Below, piece after piece: positions 15,001 to 29,535 of a DNA stretch of 64,000 nt (position 1 is its first letter; each line of letters opens with the position of its first letter). A program made the translations under genes and the position numbers. Under the pieces are notes generated by a model, which had not been told where the DNA came from, made no database searches, and was given only the letters and a program-made list of their open reading frames with translations. This DNA comes from Paramecium octaurelia (lineage: Eukaryota; Ciliophora; Oligohymenophorea; Peniculida; Parameciidae), in assembly GCA_905182995.1 (NCBI GenBank), contig CAJJDP010000047.1, forward strand, positions 59,885 to 123,884, read 5' to 3'.

Positions 15001-15613
15001 TGACACTATAAGTTTCAAAAAACTGAAAGAAATCAAATTAGATTTTCAAGTCAGCCAATCAGAATTTTCATAAAATCAAAAATATTTGGCCTTGATGTGT
15101 TCAAGCAGCGTGTAAATTTTTGCTTTTCATGATTAAAAAGATCTACTTCAATTTTGGACTATCAAAGGAGATAAAAATAATATTAGCTCTATAGCTTTAT
15201 CACCAAGAGGCGATTTTCTATTAACAGGAGGTTAAAACTAAGTAGATTTCATAAATTCAATTGCTTTATGGAAAGTAGAACAGTCGTAATAAATTTGCCT
15301 GAATGATAAAATAAACGATGAAGTAAAAGTACTAAAGTTTTGTCCTGATGGTATTAATTTTGTAGCAGGTCTTTCGGATGGCTCTGTTCATTTATATTCT
15401 ATTGATCCTAAATAAACAAATTTTGTTAAAATGAAGACTTTTTAATAGCTCAAATTAAATGAGGATATCACTAAATTTTCAATATTTTGTTATAAATCAT
15501 TTGCCAAGTAATCATTATTGACTGCTCAATAGTCCATTTTATCAGAATCAAGCATAAAATCAGAAAATAAATCTATTATTGAATTGTTTCTCTAAAAAGG
15601 AGCATATTAATGA
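3023..15613 (+). CDS. Giant NACHT-pentapeptide-WD40 STAND protein (alpha type)
   Basis: Single exon, 4196 residues. I checked every TGA in this interval and none is in frame before the stop at 15611. Order: N-terminal helical region (residues 1 to about 1280, with LRGGGCGQ at 36-43 and a coiled-coil-like stretch around 900-1250); NACHT NTPase with Walker A GNAGSGKS from residue 1312, Walker B ending DSYDEM, and an IITTR sensor-like motif; a conserved helical region with FTHKSIQEFYVAKY; a pentapeptide-like strip (about 1950-2010, NTNISGLS); then WD40 repeats to the C-terminus, clearest at about 3140-3310 ([16 protein letters not shown]). In the STAND family, ATP/ADP exchange drives oligomerisation after ligand binding by the repeats. 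Start choice: 3023 gives 32 residues before the in-frame ATG at 3119; that upstream stretch is conserved in the pseudogene at 28612, so I favour 3023. The effector domain is not recognised. Beta follows 325 bp downstream on the same strand. Confidence 0.93.
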
Positions 15614-15938
15614 ATTAAAATATATATGAAAATTTTTAATAATAAATGAAATAATTTTTAAAACAATTTCTAACCCTGTTAATTATTTTTATTTTATCAT
15701 CAAAAATATAACCATTCTTTATTAATTATATATTATAATTATATTTGAAAATGAATATAAAAGTTAATTATTTTGTGAATTAATTAAATATTAAGGGAAA
15801 AATTCATTAGGATAAACAATTATTTTGAAAATGAATCTTATAATAAATCTAATAATAAATTATGAATATAATGAATTCATATATCAATAAATATACAGTT
15901 CTTTTGTAATTTTAAATTAAATATATTTTAAAAGGATC
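15614..15938. other. Alpha-beta intergenic region
   Basis: 325 bp, extremely AT-rich, with no open frame of note. It must carry the 3' end signals of alpha and the promoter of beta, but I can define no specific motif. Confidence 0.5.
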
Positions 15939-18900
15939 ATGAATAATGAATTCGATCCAAACTTGTAAATTTATAAGGATGGCTAAAATAATAGCCCTGT
16001 TTCTGAAATGTTGAAGCCTTAGGCACAATAGTCAGAATTTTATTAATTAATTGAATCTCAAGATAATGTAACAATATAATAATTTGAAATTCAATTGAGA
16101 GGAGGAGGCTGTGGGTAAGCTAAACCAACGTAAAAAGTGGAAGATAAGTTAATTATTGATGTACCCAAGGATTTATTGATTAAACTAGAAAATTATGTTA
16201 ACATTATCAATACTAAAGCTCCACTTTTGATTGATCCTTAACAAAGAAATGAAGTAATAATTGCATTTTAATGGTTTATGTATAATAGAGAGCATTTGAA
16301 TACTTGTTGTGTTAACCAAAATTTAACTTAATCAATATATACAAAATCATTGAATTGTTTTAGGGACTTGCTAAAAATTCTTCCTGTTTATTTAAGATCT
16401 TCGTGGTTTTTATGCCATTAAGTTCTTTAAATCTGTAATGACTTTTTAAGGATTATATATTCATTTTAAGTACAAAATGAGGATAGACAAATGGAATTAA
16501 CTATGCAATAAGAATTTTTATAAGATGTCGAGGAATTTAAGGTATAATTGGGTGTTGAATAAGCAAATGTATGGAATACAGGAATAGAATATGAAATAAC
16601 TCTAATTAAAATAATGTTAATGAATTGCCAAACAAATTCAGAAGAAAGAAAAAATTTATTAATAAATATTGTTAAAAATGTTGCTTAATCAGCTTTGGCA
16701 ATGTCACCTACTGAAGACTTAATCCCAAGTCTTATTGAAGGAGCTAAATTTTTATTTTTACAATACAAAGACAAAGTGTTATATCCTGAAGAGGTGTATG
16801 CTACTTATTATTTATTCCAAACTCTTAAATGGTCAATTGTGAGGCAATTAAAATCTTAGTACTCAGTCTATAATCAATTGAAATAACTAAAAGATGCATT
16901 TTAATAATATATTCTAAATTCAGATAATTGGATCATTCATTATAGTTGGATATCAATGATAATGGATATTTTAGCATATAGACCCATAATTGATAAATTT
17001 GAAATAGTAAAAGGTTCTCCAGTAGAATAATAATCAATGTGGAACAATTTAATTGAAAATAACTTAATTCTTTGTCTTCCATATAATAGAAATTAAGGGT
17101 CTGTAGTGATATTTCAAAATCAAGTAAAATATTTTAGCAAAGAAATAAACAGTTTAATGGACTAATGGAGTATTCCCAAATTTAAATTAATTTCAGATTC
17201 TCTTATAAAAGGTTAATTTTCTCAATAAATTAATCTTTGGAATTTCTATAAAGATTTTACCTTTAAAAAAAAGCAAGAAACTACTATAAAGGAATATGAA
17301 ATAGTTTTACAAAATAATGATTTATTATTTATAGAGAAGTAAATTGAAAGATTTAATTCTTAGTTAGATGAATTAGTTATACTTTACTAATAAATCTAAG
17401 AATTATTTACAGATTATTTTATTTAATAAGATAATACAGTGCTGTAAATCAAATTACTCTAAGATGGTTATACTGTTTTTAGAAAATAGTTTTTAGATGG
17501 ATATAAATAGGCCTTATATTATCTACTTTTTATAATAGAAAGATCTACTATTGAGTTTGAAAAATTAAAATTACTTTTTCCTTGTTTAGACAAATTTAAG
17601 ATTGAAGTTTAAGAATAATTAAAAAAGATTTTTTAGGGGATTGAAGAATTAATTAAGGTCAAATTTTAAGCCTTCTAGAAAGACTTTATTTAAAATTTTC
17701 TAAAAGTGGTTGAGTATGTGAGTTATCTTTGTGAAATTAGTATAAATCCAATGTCAAAAAAATAAATTTTAGAAGACATAAATTCCAAGTTTTAGATTCA
17801 AAATCACATCAATTTTCAATAAAATTCCGAAAAGTCATTAATATTATAATAGTGCTTAATAAAAATAAAGGAATTTTAACAAAAATTTTGTTTCTCAGCA
17901 TCAAGTATTAAAACGCATGATTACAATATCAAAATTACTCCTTTACAAATATAAGCTATGTCAAACATTATATGCTCAGGTTAATGGATCAAAGTAATAA
18001 GACAATAGTTAGTTACTAGTTTTTCAGATAGATTTAGATTGGGTCAAAATAAAGTTACAACTAAAGAGGATATTGAAAATATCTATAGGAATTGTGTTTT
18101 TAGCCTTTATATGTTAAAACTTATGAAACAATTTTGCTAAATCCACTAATATAAAATTAACACATTTGACTAAAACTTAGAGTAGGAAAAAAGTTTAGCT
18201 ATTCAAGAGCAATAAAAGTTTTATTAAGATTTTAAATTAATGTTAATCTAATATTTAACTTAATAAAAGGAAAAACTAGAGTTTATTTTAAAATCAAAAG
18301 ATATTGATAAAGGTACTAATATTAGTAAAGAAAAAAAAAAATAACTCCTTTAATAAATAAAAGCAGATTATTAGATGATCCAAAGTGAATATGAAAATAA
18401 TATTAGCTAAGAAACAAAAACAATAAAATTGTAGGTTATTAAATTCATGCAAGAAGCTTAATTGATCACTATATAAAATTAGAATGAATATTATGACTTT
18501 GATGCTTTAAACAGTTTAATGGAAAAATATGATAATATTATAAGAGAAATTGAAAATAATTAAGGCAAATTCAATAATAGTCTAGTAGATGAAAAAAAAT
18601 TGAATTTCTAGCGTTGGATCAGAAAGAATAAGCATTTAGATTTCTGTCATTTTTGTGTTGATAAAGATTTGAAAATGATAAAGGATACTAATAAATTGCT
18701 AAAATTATTAGAACAATTTTTAATGTTAATTATTGATTAACTTTAATAACCTGATAATGAAGAAATTAAAACTCATATCAATAACTTCAATACATAATTG
18801 TAACAAATAGAAGCTAAATTTAACATTAACAAATCAATTGCTTCTTTTATTGAAAGTTTAAAGGGAAATAGTTAATTAGAGAGTTGCGAATGTATCATTT

Positions 18901-21900
18901 AAAGTAATTAATAGATTGCTTCATAAAATTAGTAAATTGAACAAGGGAATGATTAATATATTGAGTAAGTTGAATCAACTTTATAAGGAATTTTAGCTTA
19001 CTTTTAATTAAAATAGTAAAGTACAGATAAAATATCTCAAAATTTAGACCCAACATACTTAAATATAATAAATAACCTTTCTGAATAAGTAACAATAAAA
19101 AAGTCAATATTTGATGTATTTGATTTGAGCAATGATTATAAAATTAGAGAATGCTTAGCTTATAATTTAATAAAGCTATAATACGGAATTAAAGAAGAAA
19201 AAATAATAGATTTTTCATCAAAACTGATTCAATATCTTTGGGTTTTCGAAAAAGATTAAAGAGTCAGAAATCTATTGAAAAATAAGGAATTAATTGAAAT
19301 ATAAAAACTTTTTTTTTCTAAAGATATCAAGTCAACATCAGAATAAATAAAATAAGAAATTAAATTAAGAATCAATAGCATAGAAAGCATTTCATAAGAA
19401 TTAAGACTTGAAGGGAATTCTCAAATAAAAGAGCACCTTAAATAATAACTCAAGCTAGCTTATGAAGAACTTGAATAATATAATGATAATATTACTGAGA
19501 TGTCAGAAAAAATGGATATAAGTTTAATATTTTTGAAGGATATATCAAAAGATGTGAAGTAAATAAAAAGTTAGATTGATAATTTATAAGAGAGTTTAAA
19601 TTAAGTTGGGGATGATATTCGTAAATTAAAAGGAAAACGATATGATGAATTATTAGAAATAAGAAAATAAAAGATATTATTATAATCTAAATTAGCAGAA
19701 GTAGATTCTGTATATGTTTAAGTAAAAACTATTGAATATGATCCTGTTACTGGAGCAAGTATTAAATCCAAAGATGAAGTAGCAATAACCAATTTAATGT
19801 GTGAATAATGGAATGATTTTACTGGAGAAGTTAATGAATTTATTTGGGATGAGTCTAAATAAAATGATGTCATGTTACTTTCAGGAAATGCTGGTTCTGG
19901 TAAAAGTAAAGCAGCTAAAAAAATAGAAGAATTTCTATGGAAATAGAAAGAAATTAATTCTAAATGGATTCCTATCTTTGTATCACTCCCAACTTTAAAA
20001 AATCCTAAATATAATTTATTTGAATAAGCTTTAGAATCTGAGAATTATTAATTTGATAAATATTAGCTTAGAGAATTTAAAGATGCTATCTAAAATAAAA
20101 AAGAATATATCATTTTAATACTTGATAGTTATGATGAAATGAAATAAGATTGTATCTAATAAAATCTAATTATAACGAATAAGTTAATTAATGATTTGAA
20201 TATTGATGAAAATTAAAAATAAGTCAAGATAATCATCACAACCAGAAAAGAAATATTAAACACTTTGGGTTATTAAACTTGGTTTTATGGGAATAGCATA
20301 AGGAGTTTAAAAGAAGTTTAGATCTAGGATTTTGATAAAGCTTAAAAAAGTAATTATTTAATTCAATATGCTGAACTTAGTGTAAAGAGAAAAATAAGAG
20401 CAGTATATGATTTCTTGAAATAAATTTCATAATAAAATTTTATATTAGATGAATTTTTAAGAATATGGTATTATGTCAAGGATGAAGTTTATCACAGTAT
20501 TTAAAATTCTCATAAAGGATTATCAGAATATATTTTTGAAAATTCTTAGAGGGAAGAATTAATCAACAAAATTTTAGAGCATTCTCCATTTAATTATTTA
20601 AAGGAGGAATAGATTATAGGGCTCAGGAAAGATTTGTCATCTTTATGGAGTGTTTATAAATTTGAAAAGGCTATCGAAAATGTAGGAATTGCTGATTTAT
20701 TATCAACTCCCTTCATGTTTGAAATTATTGTTTAAGTCTTACCTAACATGGCAAGAAAATAGTAAGGGTCAGTCGATTTAAAAAACAGATTTTTTTAGAG
20801 TTTTCTCAGTATTATATAAAAATCTAGTTTATCTAAAAGTTTAGAAGAGAATTATAAAAATAATTTAGATCATAAAGAAAATATTTAACCAATTTTTGAA
20901 GGAAAGAGCCAAAAAATTAAATATTTTGAGTAACTAAATAAACTAGAATTAAAAACAAAAACTGATGAACTTTTAGATTAATTGGAAAGCTTAAAATTTT
21001 TTTAATTTTACTCAATTACCAGCATTCTAAAAATTGAAGGCTATAACTTATTTGTTGATAATAAGTCGTTTGGTGTCAATGGTCAAGATATAGAATGTAT
21101 AATACAGGCTTTAAAGATGAAAAAGTATACAATATTTGAGTTCTATGAGAGCTTCATTCAGTTTTATCATGATTAATAAATTCAAAAGTTGAGAGAGACA
21201 GGTAAAATTTCAAATTGGGAAAGTTTTTAAATAGATATATTAGAATTTTCATCTAATTTAGCAATAGAAATGACTAAAAACTAACTATCTTAAATCACAT
21301 ATTAATAAAAAGGAAAATTGAAATTAACAAATAATTATACTAAAGAATACAACGATGATGTTTGGCTTGATGATTATTTTAATGATTCATAATAGGAACT
21401 TGATTATAATAAATTAATAAGAAGTTGTATTCTCTTAAATGCTAAAGGAAGTATCTATTCCTTTACTCACAAATCTATTTAAGAATTTTATGTTGCTAAA
21501 TATATAATAGAATTGCTGCTATAATCTGGTTCTTAATTTTTGAATGATAACAATTTGGATTAGAAATATGTTACCAGATTGATGGGATCTTTATATAATC
21601 AACCTGTATTAAACATTTCAAAGGATCATTTTAAAGGAGTATTAACATTTATCAAAGACAAATTAAGTAGTCTAGATAACATAAAAAGAGTTCTTATTAA
21701 TCTTGTTAAATTATCCAAAAATGAGAAATACAAATATGCTGCTTCAAATAGCATTTTCTTATTATCTTAATTGGATGTTTATTTAGGGTACGAAGATTTT
21801 TCAGAAATTTATTTAACTGATACAAACATCTCAGGTTTAAGTTTTTGTTATGCAGATCTAAGTAAATCTAAATTTACCAATACTAATATTAATTCTTGCA

Positions 21901-24900
21901 ATTTTAATTATGCTAATTTGACAAATGTTGAATGGACAGATGTAAGTTGTAAAGAAAAACCATTTTTAAAAGAAGATGAACCTGTTAGACTAGTTGAATT
22001 TTCTCCAAATGGGAAATTAATTGCATCTAATGGAAAAGGCAATTTAGTCAGTCTTTGGGATGTAGAAGATTATAAAATCATATAATAATTTGATGATCAT
22101 CAAGGTAAAATTTTATCAGTTGCCTTTTCTCCTGATAGTGAAACTCTAGCTTCAGCTAGTGATGATAAAACTATAAAATTATGGGATATTTAGAATCCAA
22201 AAATTAAATCGTTGATTTATACAATAGACTATCATGATTATTCAGTCACAGGAGTCAAATTCACTTTTGATGGGAAAAAAATAGTTTCAGTTGATTGTTC
22301 AGGAATGCTGATAATTTGCAATTTGGAAGGTATCACAGAAAAACCAGATGATATTATATTTTAGTATGAACAGCAAATATTAGCTTATACTCTGACATAA
22401 GATGATTAATTGATTGCATTAGGATTAGAAGATTCTAGCATTAAATTAGTTGAAGTAATTACTAAAAATGATAGGATTTTAATAGGTCATACTGGAAAGA
22501 TTAAGGCATTAGCTTTTAGTAGAGAAGGAAATAGATTAGTATCTGCATGTACAAACTTATTATTATTATGGAATTTAAGAGATCATTGTAAGTCCTCAGT
22601 TTTATCGTTTTAAGAATATTAAATCTAATATTTAACCATACCCAATGAAACAGAAATAGTCATTGGAGCAGAAAACTATCTAGCTTATGGAGAATTTTAG
22701 TATGATCATTCTGCCTATTTTGCTAGTATATCATACTCTTATCCTGTTTACTTGTTCCCTAATTCTAACTATGCTGTGATAGTTTAAGTTTAAACAATAT
22801 TAATCTTAGATCTAAATACTTAAGCAATTATTAATAGTATACATTTTCATGAGGAAATTTCGGAAATTGAAATTGCTAATAATGAATAGAGGTTAGTGAT
22901 AAGAGCAAATGGTGTAAGATTTTTGGATTTAAATACTTTCTAGGAGGTAATTCTTAATAATAGAAAAAACAAATAATTTTATAATCAGGATTTAATCTTT
23001 GAACAATGTTAAAATGAAATTATCATTTATGATAACATGAATTAGAACTTAAATCAATCAAAAGAATATGATTATTTCCATAATATCTAAATAAATTAAT
23101 TTTCACTCTAAGCTAATTATTAAATATTGGCTATGATTGCTAGCTAATCAAAATAAATATCTTTATATGATTTAAATGGAAAAAACTTGCTGGATAATTA
23201 AATTTAAAATTAAAAAAGAATTTCTTATATTGTCTTTAGCCCTCGTAAACCTATTTTATCCACAATATTTGAAGATGGAAGTTTATATTTTTGGAATATT
23301 AGCAAAGCTCCTTATGAGAGTTAGAAATTCAATGAAATTGATGAGGGCATTCAAATAGAATCAATCATTTATTCTCCTGATGGCTCATTATTAATTATTT
23401 CAACTGATGATGACAAAATTAGAATTTTAGATGAAATTAATGGATCAGGAATAACGATACTTGATTAATATAGGGCCTCCAGGGGGACTATTATAGTATC
23501 ATATGACAATAATACCTTGGCTATTCAACAAGGATTTATTTAGAATTAAATATTTTTATGGAACTTATACAAGAATGAGGAAAGAGTTTTGGAAATAGAA
23601 GATTAAAATTACTACTCTATAATAATTCAATTTTGCCCTGATGGTATATCTTTAGTATGTTTGAGCAATGAAAATTTAAAATTTTGGAATTACAATTCAG
23701 GAGAGACGATTATAAATTATTCACTTCCTTCAGATTAAAAATATAATAGTATTTGTTTTTCTAAAAATGGTAATTTATTTTTAACTGGTGGAAATTACAT
23801 TAGGATTTGGAGATATTTCGAAAAAAAAATTGAAATGATTAATGCTTATAAGCCTCAAAGTTAAATCAACTAATTATAATTAATTGATAATGACCAAAAT
23901 CTTATGTATCTCATGAATAAACAATTAAAAATAATTCCAATTTCATAATGCAATTTAAAGGGAATAATTCCTACTTTAACGTAATTTGGATCATTTTTAA
24001 ATAAAGGATACCTTGTTACTAAAGACTATCTTGGTATATATATTTTTGATTGGAAGTTGTAGAAACAAATATCTAGTATCAATTATAATCTTAATCAGGT
24101 AGAGTTCTTTTAAGATGTTTTACATTGCATAATTGTAAATAAGAGGAATATTTTTAAATAAAATATTTATTCATAAGTGGAAATCTTTAATATTACTATT
24201 TGTGAAGAATGTTATTCACTCAAGCTAAGTAAAAATGATTAGATTCTAATTTTATAATGTGAAAATACCTTAAGAATATTCAATATTGAAGACCCTTTAA
24301 ACATTTAAGAGATTTAAACTTATACAAATTAGTCTTTAAAAAAATTTACTTGGACAAGTAACAATAATTATATATGTTACCTATCGAATTAAGTTTTTGT
24401 TATTAGAGAAATAAAAACTCAAAACAAAATTAAATTTTTGTTTCCAAAAAGTAAAATACAACAAGTAAATTCTTTAGATAGTAATAATAAAATATTTCTA
24501 CGAAATTCAGAGGGTTCAGGTATCTTTAATCTTGTTTCTTAAAAATTTGAAGTTTTTTATGAATTATTTAGATAATCTGCAATTTCTTCAGATGGATAGT
24601 TAATGGCTTGTAATTATCTATCCTATGGAGATGACTATTCATAATGTTACTAATTTAAATTTTATGATATTCAAAATAACAAAGACTTGACTGTTATTAA
24701 TGATAATTAGATATTCCCAATCAAAATTTCTAAGAGAGGCAATTTGTTGCATTACTATAAAGAATTTAACTAAGCAATTGTAAGTTCTTTTGATGAAAAT
24801 AAATAACTTAAACATCTCTGTTCTTTCCAGGGTGGTTCAAATGTGGATGAAGTATCAGTAACACCTTCTTTTGGTTATATAACTGTTAAGTAATCAAAGA

Positions 24901-27900
24901 GACTCAAATTAATGAATTTGAATTGGATGTCATAAACCGAAATAGTAAGTATAAATTAATCGAATGAAAATGGCAAAATTAATTATTCTTTGGTAATTTC
25001 TCATGATAATTCATAAATTATTTCTGGGTAATCTTCAGATATTAAGACATATAGATTTGATTTAGATATTAAAAAAAATATTCACAAAATTGTTGGAGGG
25101 ATAATAAATTGTATAGCACAAATTGACTAAAATTTTGTAAGTATCGGTTGTGATAAAAGGTTATATTTGATTTGTCTTCATAAATATAAGGATACACTAC
25201 TAGGAGAACATAATAAAGATATTACATGCCTCAACTATTCATAGAAAACATCATTACTAGCATCTGGTAGTAGAGATTAAAAGATATTTTTGTGGAATGT
25301 GAATGCTAAAAAGAAAATAGCAGTATTTGAAGGTCATACAGCAGATGTTAACTAATTATCTTTTTCGCCTGATGGATAGTGTTTAGCCTCTGCAAGTGAT
25401 GACAACTTAATTAAATTATGGAATATTGAATTGAGTGAATAATCAAATATATCAAAAGGACATTAACTATGTGTTAACTAAGTTGCCTTCTCAAATGATG
25501 GTCTTATTATTGCATCATGTAGTAAGGATCACTCAATTATCTTATGGGATTTATTAGAAAAAACCTTTATTATTATGCTCGAAGAACATACGGCAGATGT
25601 ACTATGTTTAGGATTCTCTTTTTGTTCAAAATGGTTGGCATCAGGAAGCTCTGATGGATCAATATGTTTTTGGGATGTGAAGTTTCCATAAGAGACAACT
25701 TTGCACTATAAAATAAATGAGCTGTATTTATATTCAAATTTCTTATGTTTTTCTCCATCAGGTTGTTTTGCTACTATTTCAAGTGATGGAGGCAAATAAA
25801 ACTATGATAAATCAAAAATAGTTACTAAAATATAAATTTGGAGTTTGAATAAAATAGATAAAAAAGATAAAAATTTTGAAATCTCTAAATATGGAATCAA
25901 TCCCATTTGTATTTCAGATGATGATGATATTATATTTTAAGGCTATGATAATTTAGTATTGGTTCATAATTTATCAACTGACTAAAGTGAAAATCTTGAA
26001 GGACACTAATCTGAAATTGTAATAATTAGATCCTGGGATTATGGCCGACAATTATTATCAATAGATAAACAAAACAATATGATTATTTGGCAAAAAACAA
26101 ATAATAGTTGGAAAAAGTAATCCAAAACTTTATTAGAACCATGTATTGTTTAATTTGATATTATTAAATTTGATAACCAAGATTGGTTGGTTTCGATAAA
26201 TAGTAATGCAATTATCATATCAAATCTCAATTAAATGTAAAAATAGTTGCCCTTTGTTGATATACAAATCGAATTCGAGCGTAGTTATTTATCAAACAGT
26301 TAAAAATAATTTATATTAATGGGCTAAGATTAAATAACATTAATGGATAGCGTTTCTGGAGAAATAAAATCCGAATTCAAGAATCTAAACAATCTCCAAA
26401 AGTCAATTATATCATATGATGATAGATTTTTAGCTATATTATAAGGATAAAGACATATAATCATTATCGTTGATATTTCTAAAAAATAAGAAGATGTGAA
26501 TTTAGATATTGAAGAAAAACTTAAGTTTTTTGAATTTAGCAGGGATGATTCAAATATTCTATTTACGGCTTCAGAAAGTTGCATGATATTGAAATGGAAC
26601 ATAAAAAATAAATAAAAAGAAACTGTTACTAAATTAGACTTTTAATAGTTAGATTACTTTTTATAGTTTTCTAAGACATGCAATTTTATAGTTTATTCTC
26701 CTGATAATACGGAAATTTTCTTAGCCAATCTCAAAAATTAATAAAAGTAATAAATTTATACTGAAAGTTTCACTGGAATTTCAGCATTTTCTTAAAATGA
26801 AATTTTAGTAGCTTTGGCTACCAAAAATTACAAAATTTATTTATGGAATTATGAGAAATCAATTTCTACAGAAACTACTTTGATTCAAAAACAATTAACA
26901 CAACATCTATAATTTATAAATGATGACACTGAACTGGTTTGCTGTTAAAAAGAAACTATTTGTATTTTTTCTGTTTAGGAAGATTTTTCATTAAAATTAA
27001 AAAATATTTGGTAGATAGGAAATTGTGATAGATATACTTTCTGTCCTATGCATTTATCAGTTTTAATCTATATTTAATATGGAAAATAAAGGGTTTTCTT
27101 TTTGAATCCTGGGTAAAGTAAGATTTTAATAGATGAACAATATCAGCCTTTACGGTTTTGCTCAACTTACGATGGAGACTATATTGTATAATTAAATTAA
27201 TACGGCTTTATCATATGGGACATTTAAAAAGAAAAGCAAATATTAAATACTGATAAATGGTCTGGAAATAATGCAATGCTTATAGAATTAAAGACATTGG
27301 TAATAGGAAATCAGAAGGAAATCTATATTTTAGATATCAAAGAACTAAATAATATTAAATTACTATAAAAAATTTTTTAAGGTTAACCTATGAGAAGTCT
27401 TTCGTTCTCTTCAAAAAAACAATATTTTGTTTGTGGATTTGATAAAAAAATAAAGGTATGGAAATTTGCAAAGGATGGATAATGGTAATAAATATCTATT
27501 TATGATATATAATATACTGGCAAAGCAAATCCTCTTATTTCAGCAAATGGAAATTTTTTTGTTTACAATGCACAAGAATCATACTAATTAATTAGGATTA
27601 AATAATTACATACAATAGAGTTAAACGATAAAAGTGTAATTGGTCTTTAGTATTCATCAGATTTCTAAAATTTAATTACACTAATAAATGGGCGTCCTAC
27701 ACTGCTTACCCCTACCTTAGATATGATAGAAGTTCAATTAGAAAGAGTCATAGAAGATAATGAAGCCAAATCAATTGTATCAGCCTCTGTGGATTCAATA
27801 TTTGCTATTTTATATGATGCTTTCATATTAATAGTTAAGATTATAGATTAAAGGAAATTAATTGTGATTAAGTAGATATCATCAGAAAATTTAAAGAATT

Positions 27901-28358
27901 GTGTTACTTTCGGTATCAATCCTTTCGGAACTTAATTAATTGTTGGCAGCGTATCTGGATCAATTTATTTCTGGGATTTAACAGACTCTGATGATGAAGA
28001 GTTTAATAAATTTGAACAACATTTGAAAATAGAAAATTAAAATAATTAATTGAATAGTTTTACTTTCAGTCCTAATGGAACTGATTTTGCAGCAGCAATT
28101 TTTGATGGATCTATAAATTTATATTCAATTGAATAAATTAAGAATGATTTAAATTTAAAACAAAATGATGAAAATTAAGAATAGAGTTAAATTTAAGTAG
28201 CTGAAAATATAAAAAAAGAATTCAGATTAATTTGTTATAAATCATTTTCCAGATAATCTTTGTTATTAGCCAATTAAAGCATAATAAAAGCTTCAAAAAT
28301 CACTTAAAATGGAAAATCAATCATTTAACTATTCAGATAAAAAGGAGCAAGGGAATGA
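15939..28358 (+). CDS. Giant NACHT-pentapeptide-WD40 STAND protein (beta type)
   Basis: Single exon, 4139 residues, ending QKGARE then TGA. Every TGA in the interval was checked and none is in frame earlier. LRGGGCGQ lies at residues 53-60 after a Gln-rich leader. The next 1200 residues or so are helical, with Lys/Gln/Glu-rich coiled-coil-like stretches. NACHT: Walker A GNAGSGKS at 1316-1323, Walker B Asp at 1396 followed by SYDEM, IITTR ending at Arg1436. The FTHKSIQEFYVAKY motif sits near 1845. The pentapeptide strip (about 1960-2008, [17 protein letters not shown]) leads directly into WD40 repeats: one cluster from about 2016, degenerate blades between, and a well-formed cluster at about 3095-3250 ([19 protein letters not shown]). 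It resembles alpha throughout, but only 660 bp of the NACHT region are nearly identical. Likely a cytosolic sensor ATPase; ligand and output unknown. Genes A and B are its close copies. Confidence 0.94.
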
Positions 28359-28439
28359 TATAAATATTATTAAAAATATATAAAATAATATATAATTTAT
28401 ATAAATATACATCATAATATGAATTTGATTATGTGGAAA

Positions 28440-28580
28440 TATTTGATTTTATTATTGCTAAATTTTAACCATTAATTAGATATGACATAAACCTATATTT
28501 ATTGTTTTGTTTACATTCTATGCAATCAAATTAAGATTTATACTCATTTTATAATTTTAAATTCTGATAGCAAACAATTT
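28440..28580 (-). repeat. Copied 3' flank of beta genes with the tail of a neighbour gene
   Basis: This stretch matches, inverted, about 38980-39130 and about 55150-55330. At 38980-39032 the same bases encode the last codons of the unrecognised gene that converges on gene A. So when the beta-type unit was copied, the end of its convergent neighbour travelled with it. Here the neighbour's stop codon has mutated (the TGA equivalent reads TGC), so it is non-functional. Confidence 0.7.
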
Positions 28581-29535
28581 TAAACTTAAAAGAATAACAA
28601 AGCATACAGAAATGATTGACATGTTATTCTAAGCTTTAAAAGGCTTTCTATTATATGTATCATATATTGATAGTCATAATTCTTAAAAGCAAATCTACTA
28701 AAAGAATATGATTCAATTTAAGAGGTGGAGGATGTGGGTAATCTAAAGTAGAGTGTATTATTAAAAAGAAAGTAAAGGCAGAATAAAATTTAATGATTTC
28801 ATCATAATTACCTGACAACAAATCTGAGGGATGCTCTCAAACCCAATAGCAGAAGAGCTAAATTAAAAGGAGACCCTACAAAAAGAGATGAACTATTATC
28901 AAGTTTTAATGGTTATCCATATCAGAGAACATTTAAACTATTATTGTATAGATCAAAAAGTAACTGGTAAAATTTATGAGTTAGTATAAGAAAATTTTTA
29001 TAATGTTTTAAAGTGCTTGCAACTTATTTATGAATTTCTGCATTTTGCTATTATTATAATTTTTAATAAATTATTAAGGATTATGATTGTATTCTAATTA
29101 AACAATCCTAAAAGATACTTTGAAGTTTCAGTATAATAGGATTATTTATTGAAGTTATCAGAATTTCAACTCTTAATCAGAAATCGAATAAGCAAATGTT
29201 TAGAAGCTTGAGTTTGAATTAGAAGTTACAATAATGAAAATTATGATAATGAATTCATAAACTAATGCAACTGTAGGAACAGATTTTTAATTGATTTTTA
29301 AGGAAACAGGTAATTAAATTGTATCATGTTCTCCAACAGATAATCTACTTTCCACAATTATAATTGGAGGTCGATATCTATTAAATAAAGAATTTTAATA
29401 AACAATGTACTCGAAAGAAAAATAATAAACATATTACTTATTTCAATTAATAAAATGGTCCTAATAAGGCAATTAAAGTAAAAGTAATCAGTCTACAAAT
29501 TAAAATATTAACTAAAAGATGTTTTTAATAATATG

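Noticed and set aside
3023-15613. Alpha as a pseudogene with hundreds of stop codons
   Set aside because: All are TAA/TAG; under the ciliate code the frame is open for 4196 codons with conserved motifs in phase.
18895-19107. Short hydrophobic reading frames opposite the giant genes (also near 25573, 26330, 48491, 50304)
   Set aside because: They are antisense shadows of the long open frames; their Leu/Ile/Phe-rich composition is a by-product of Lys/Asn/Glu codons on the other strand.
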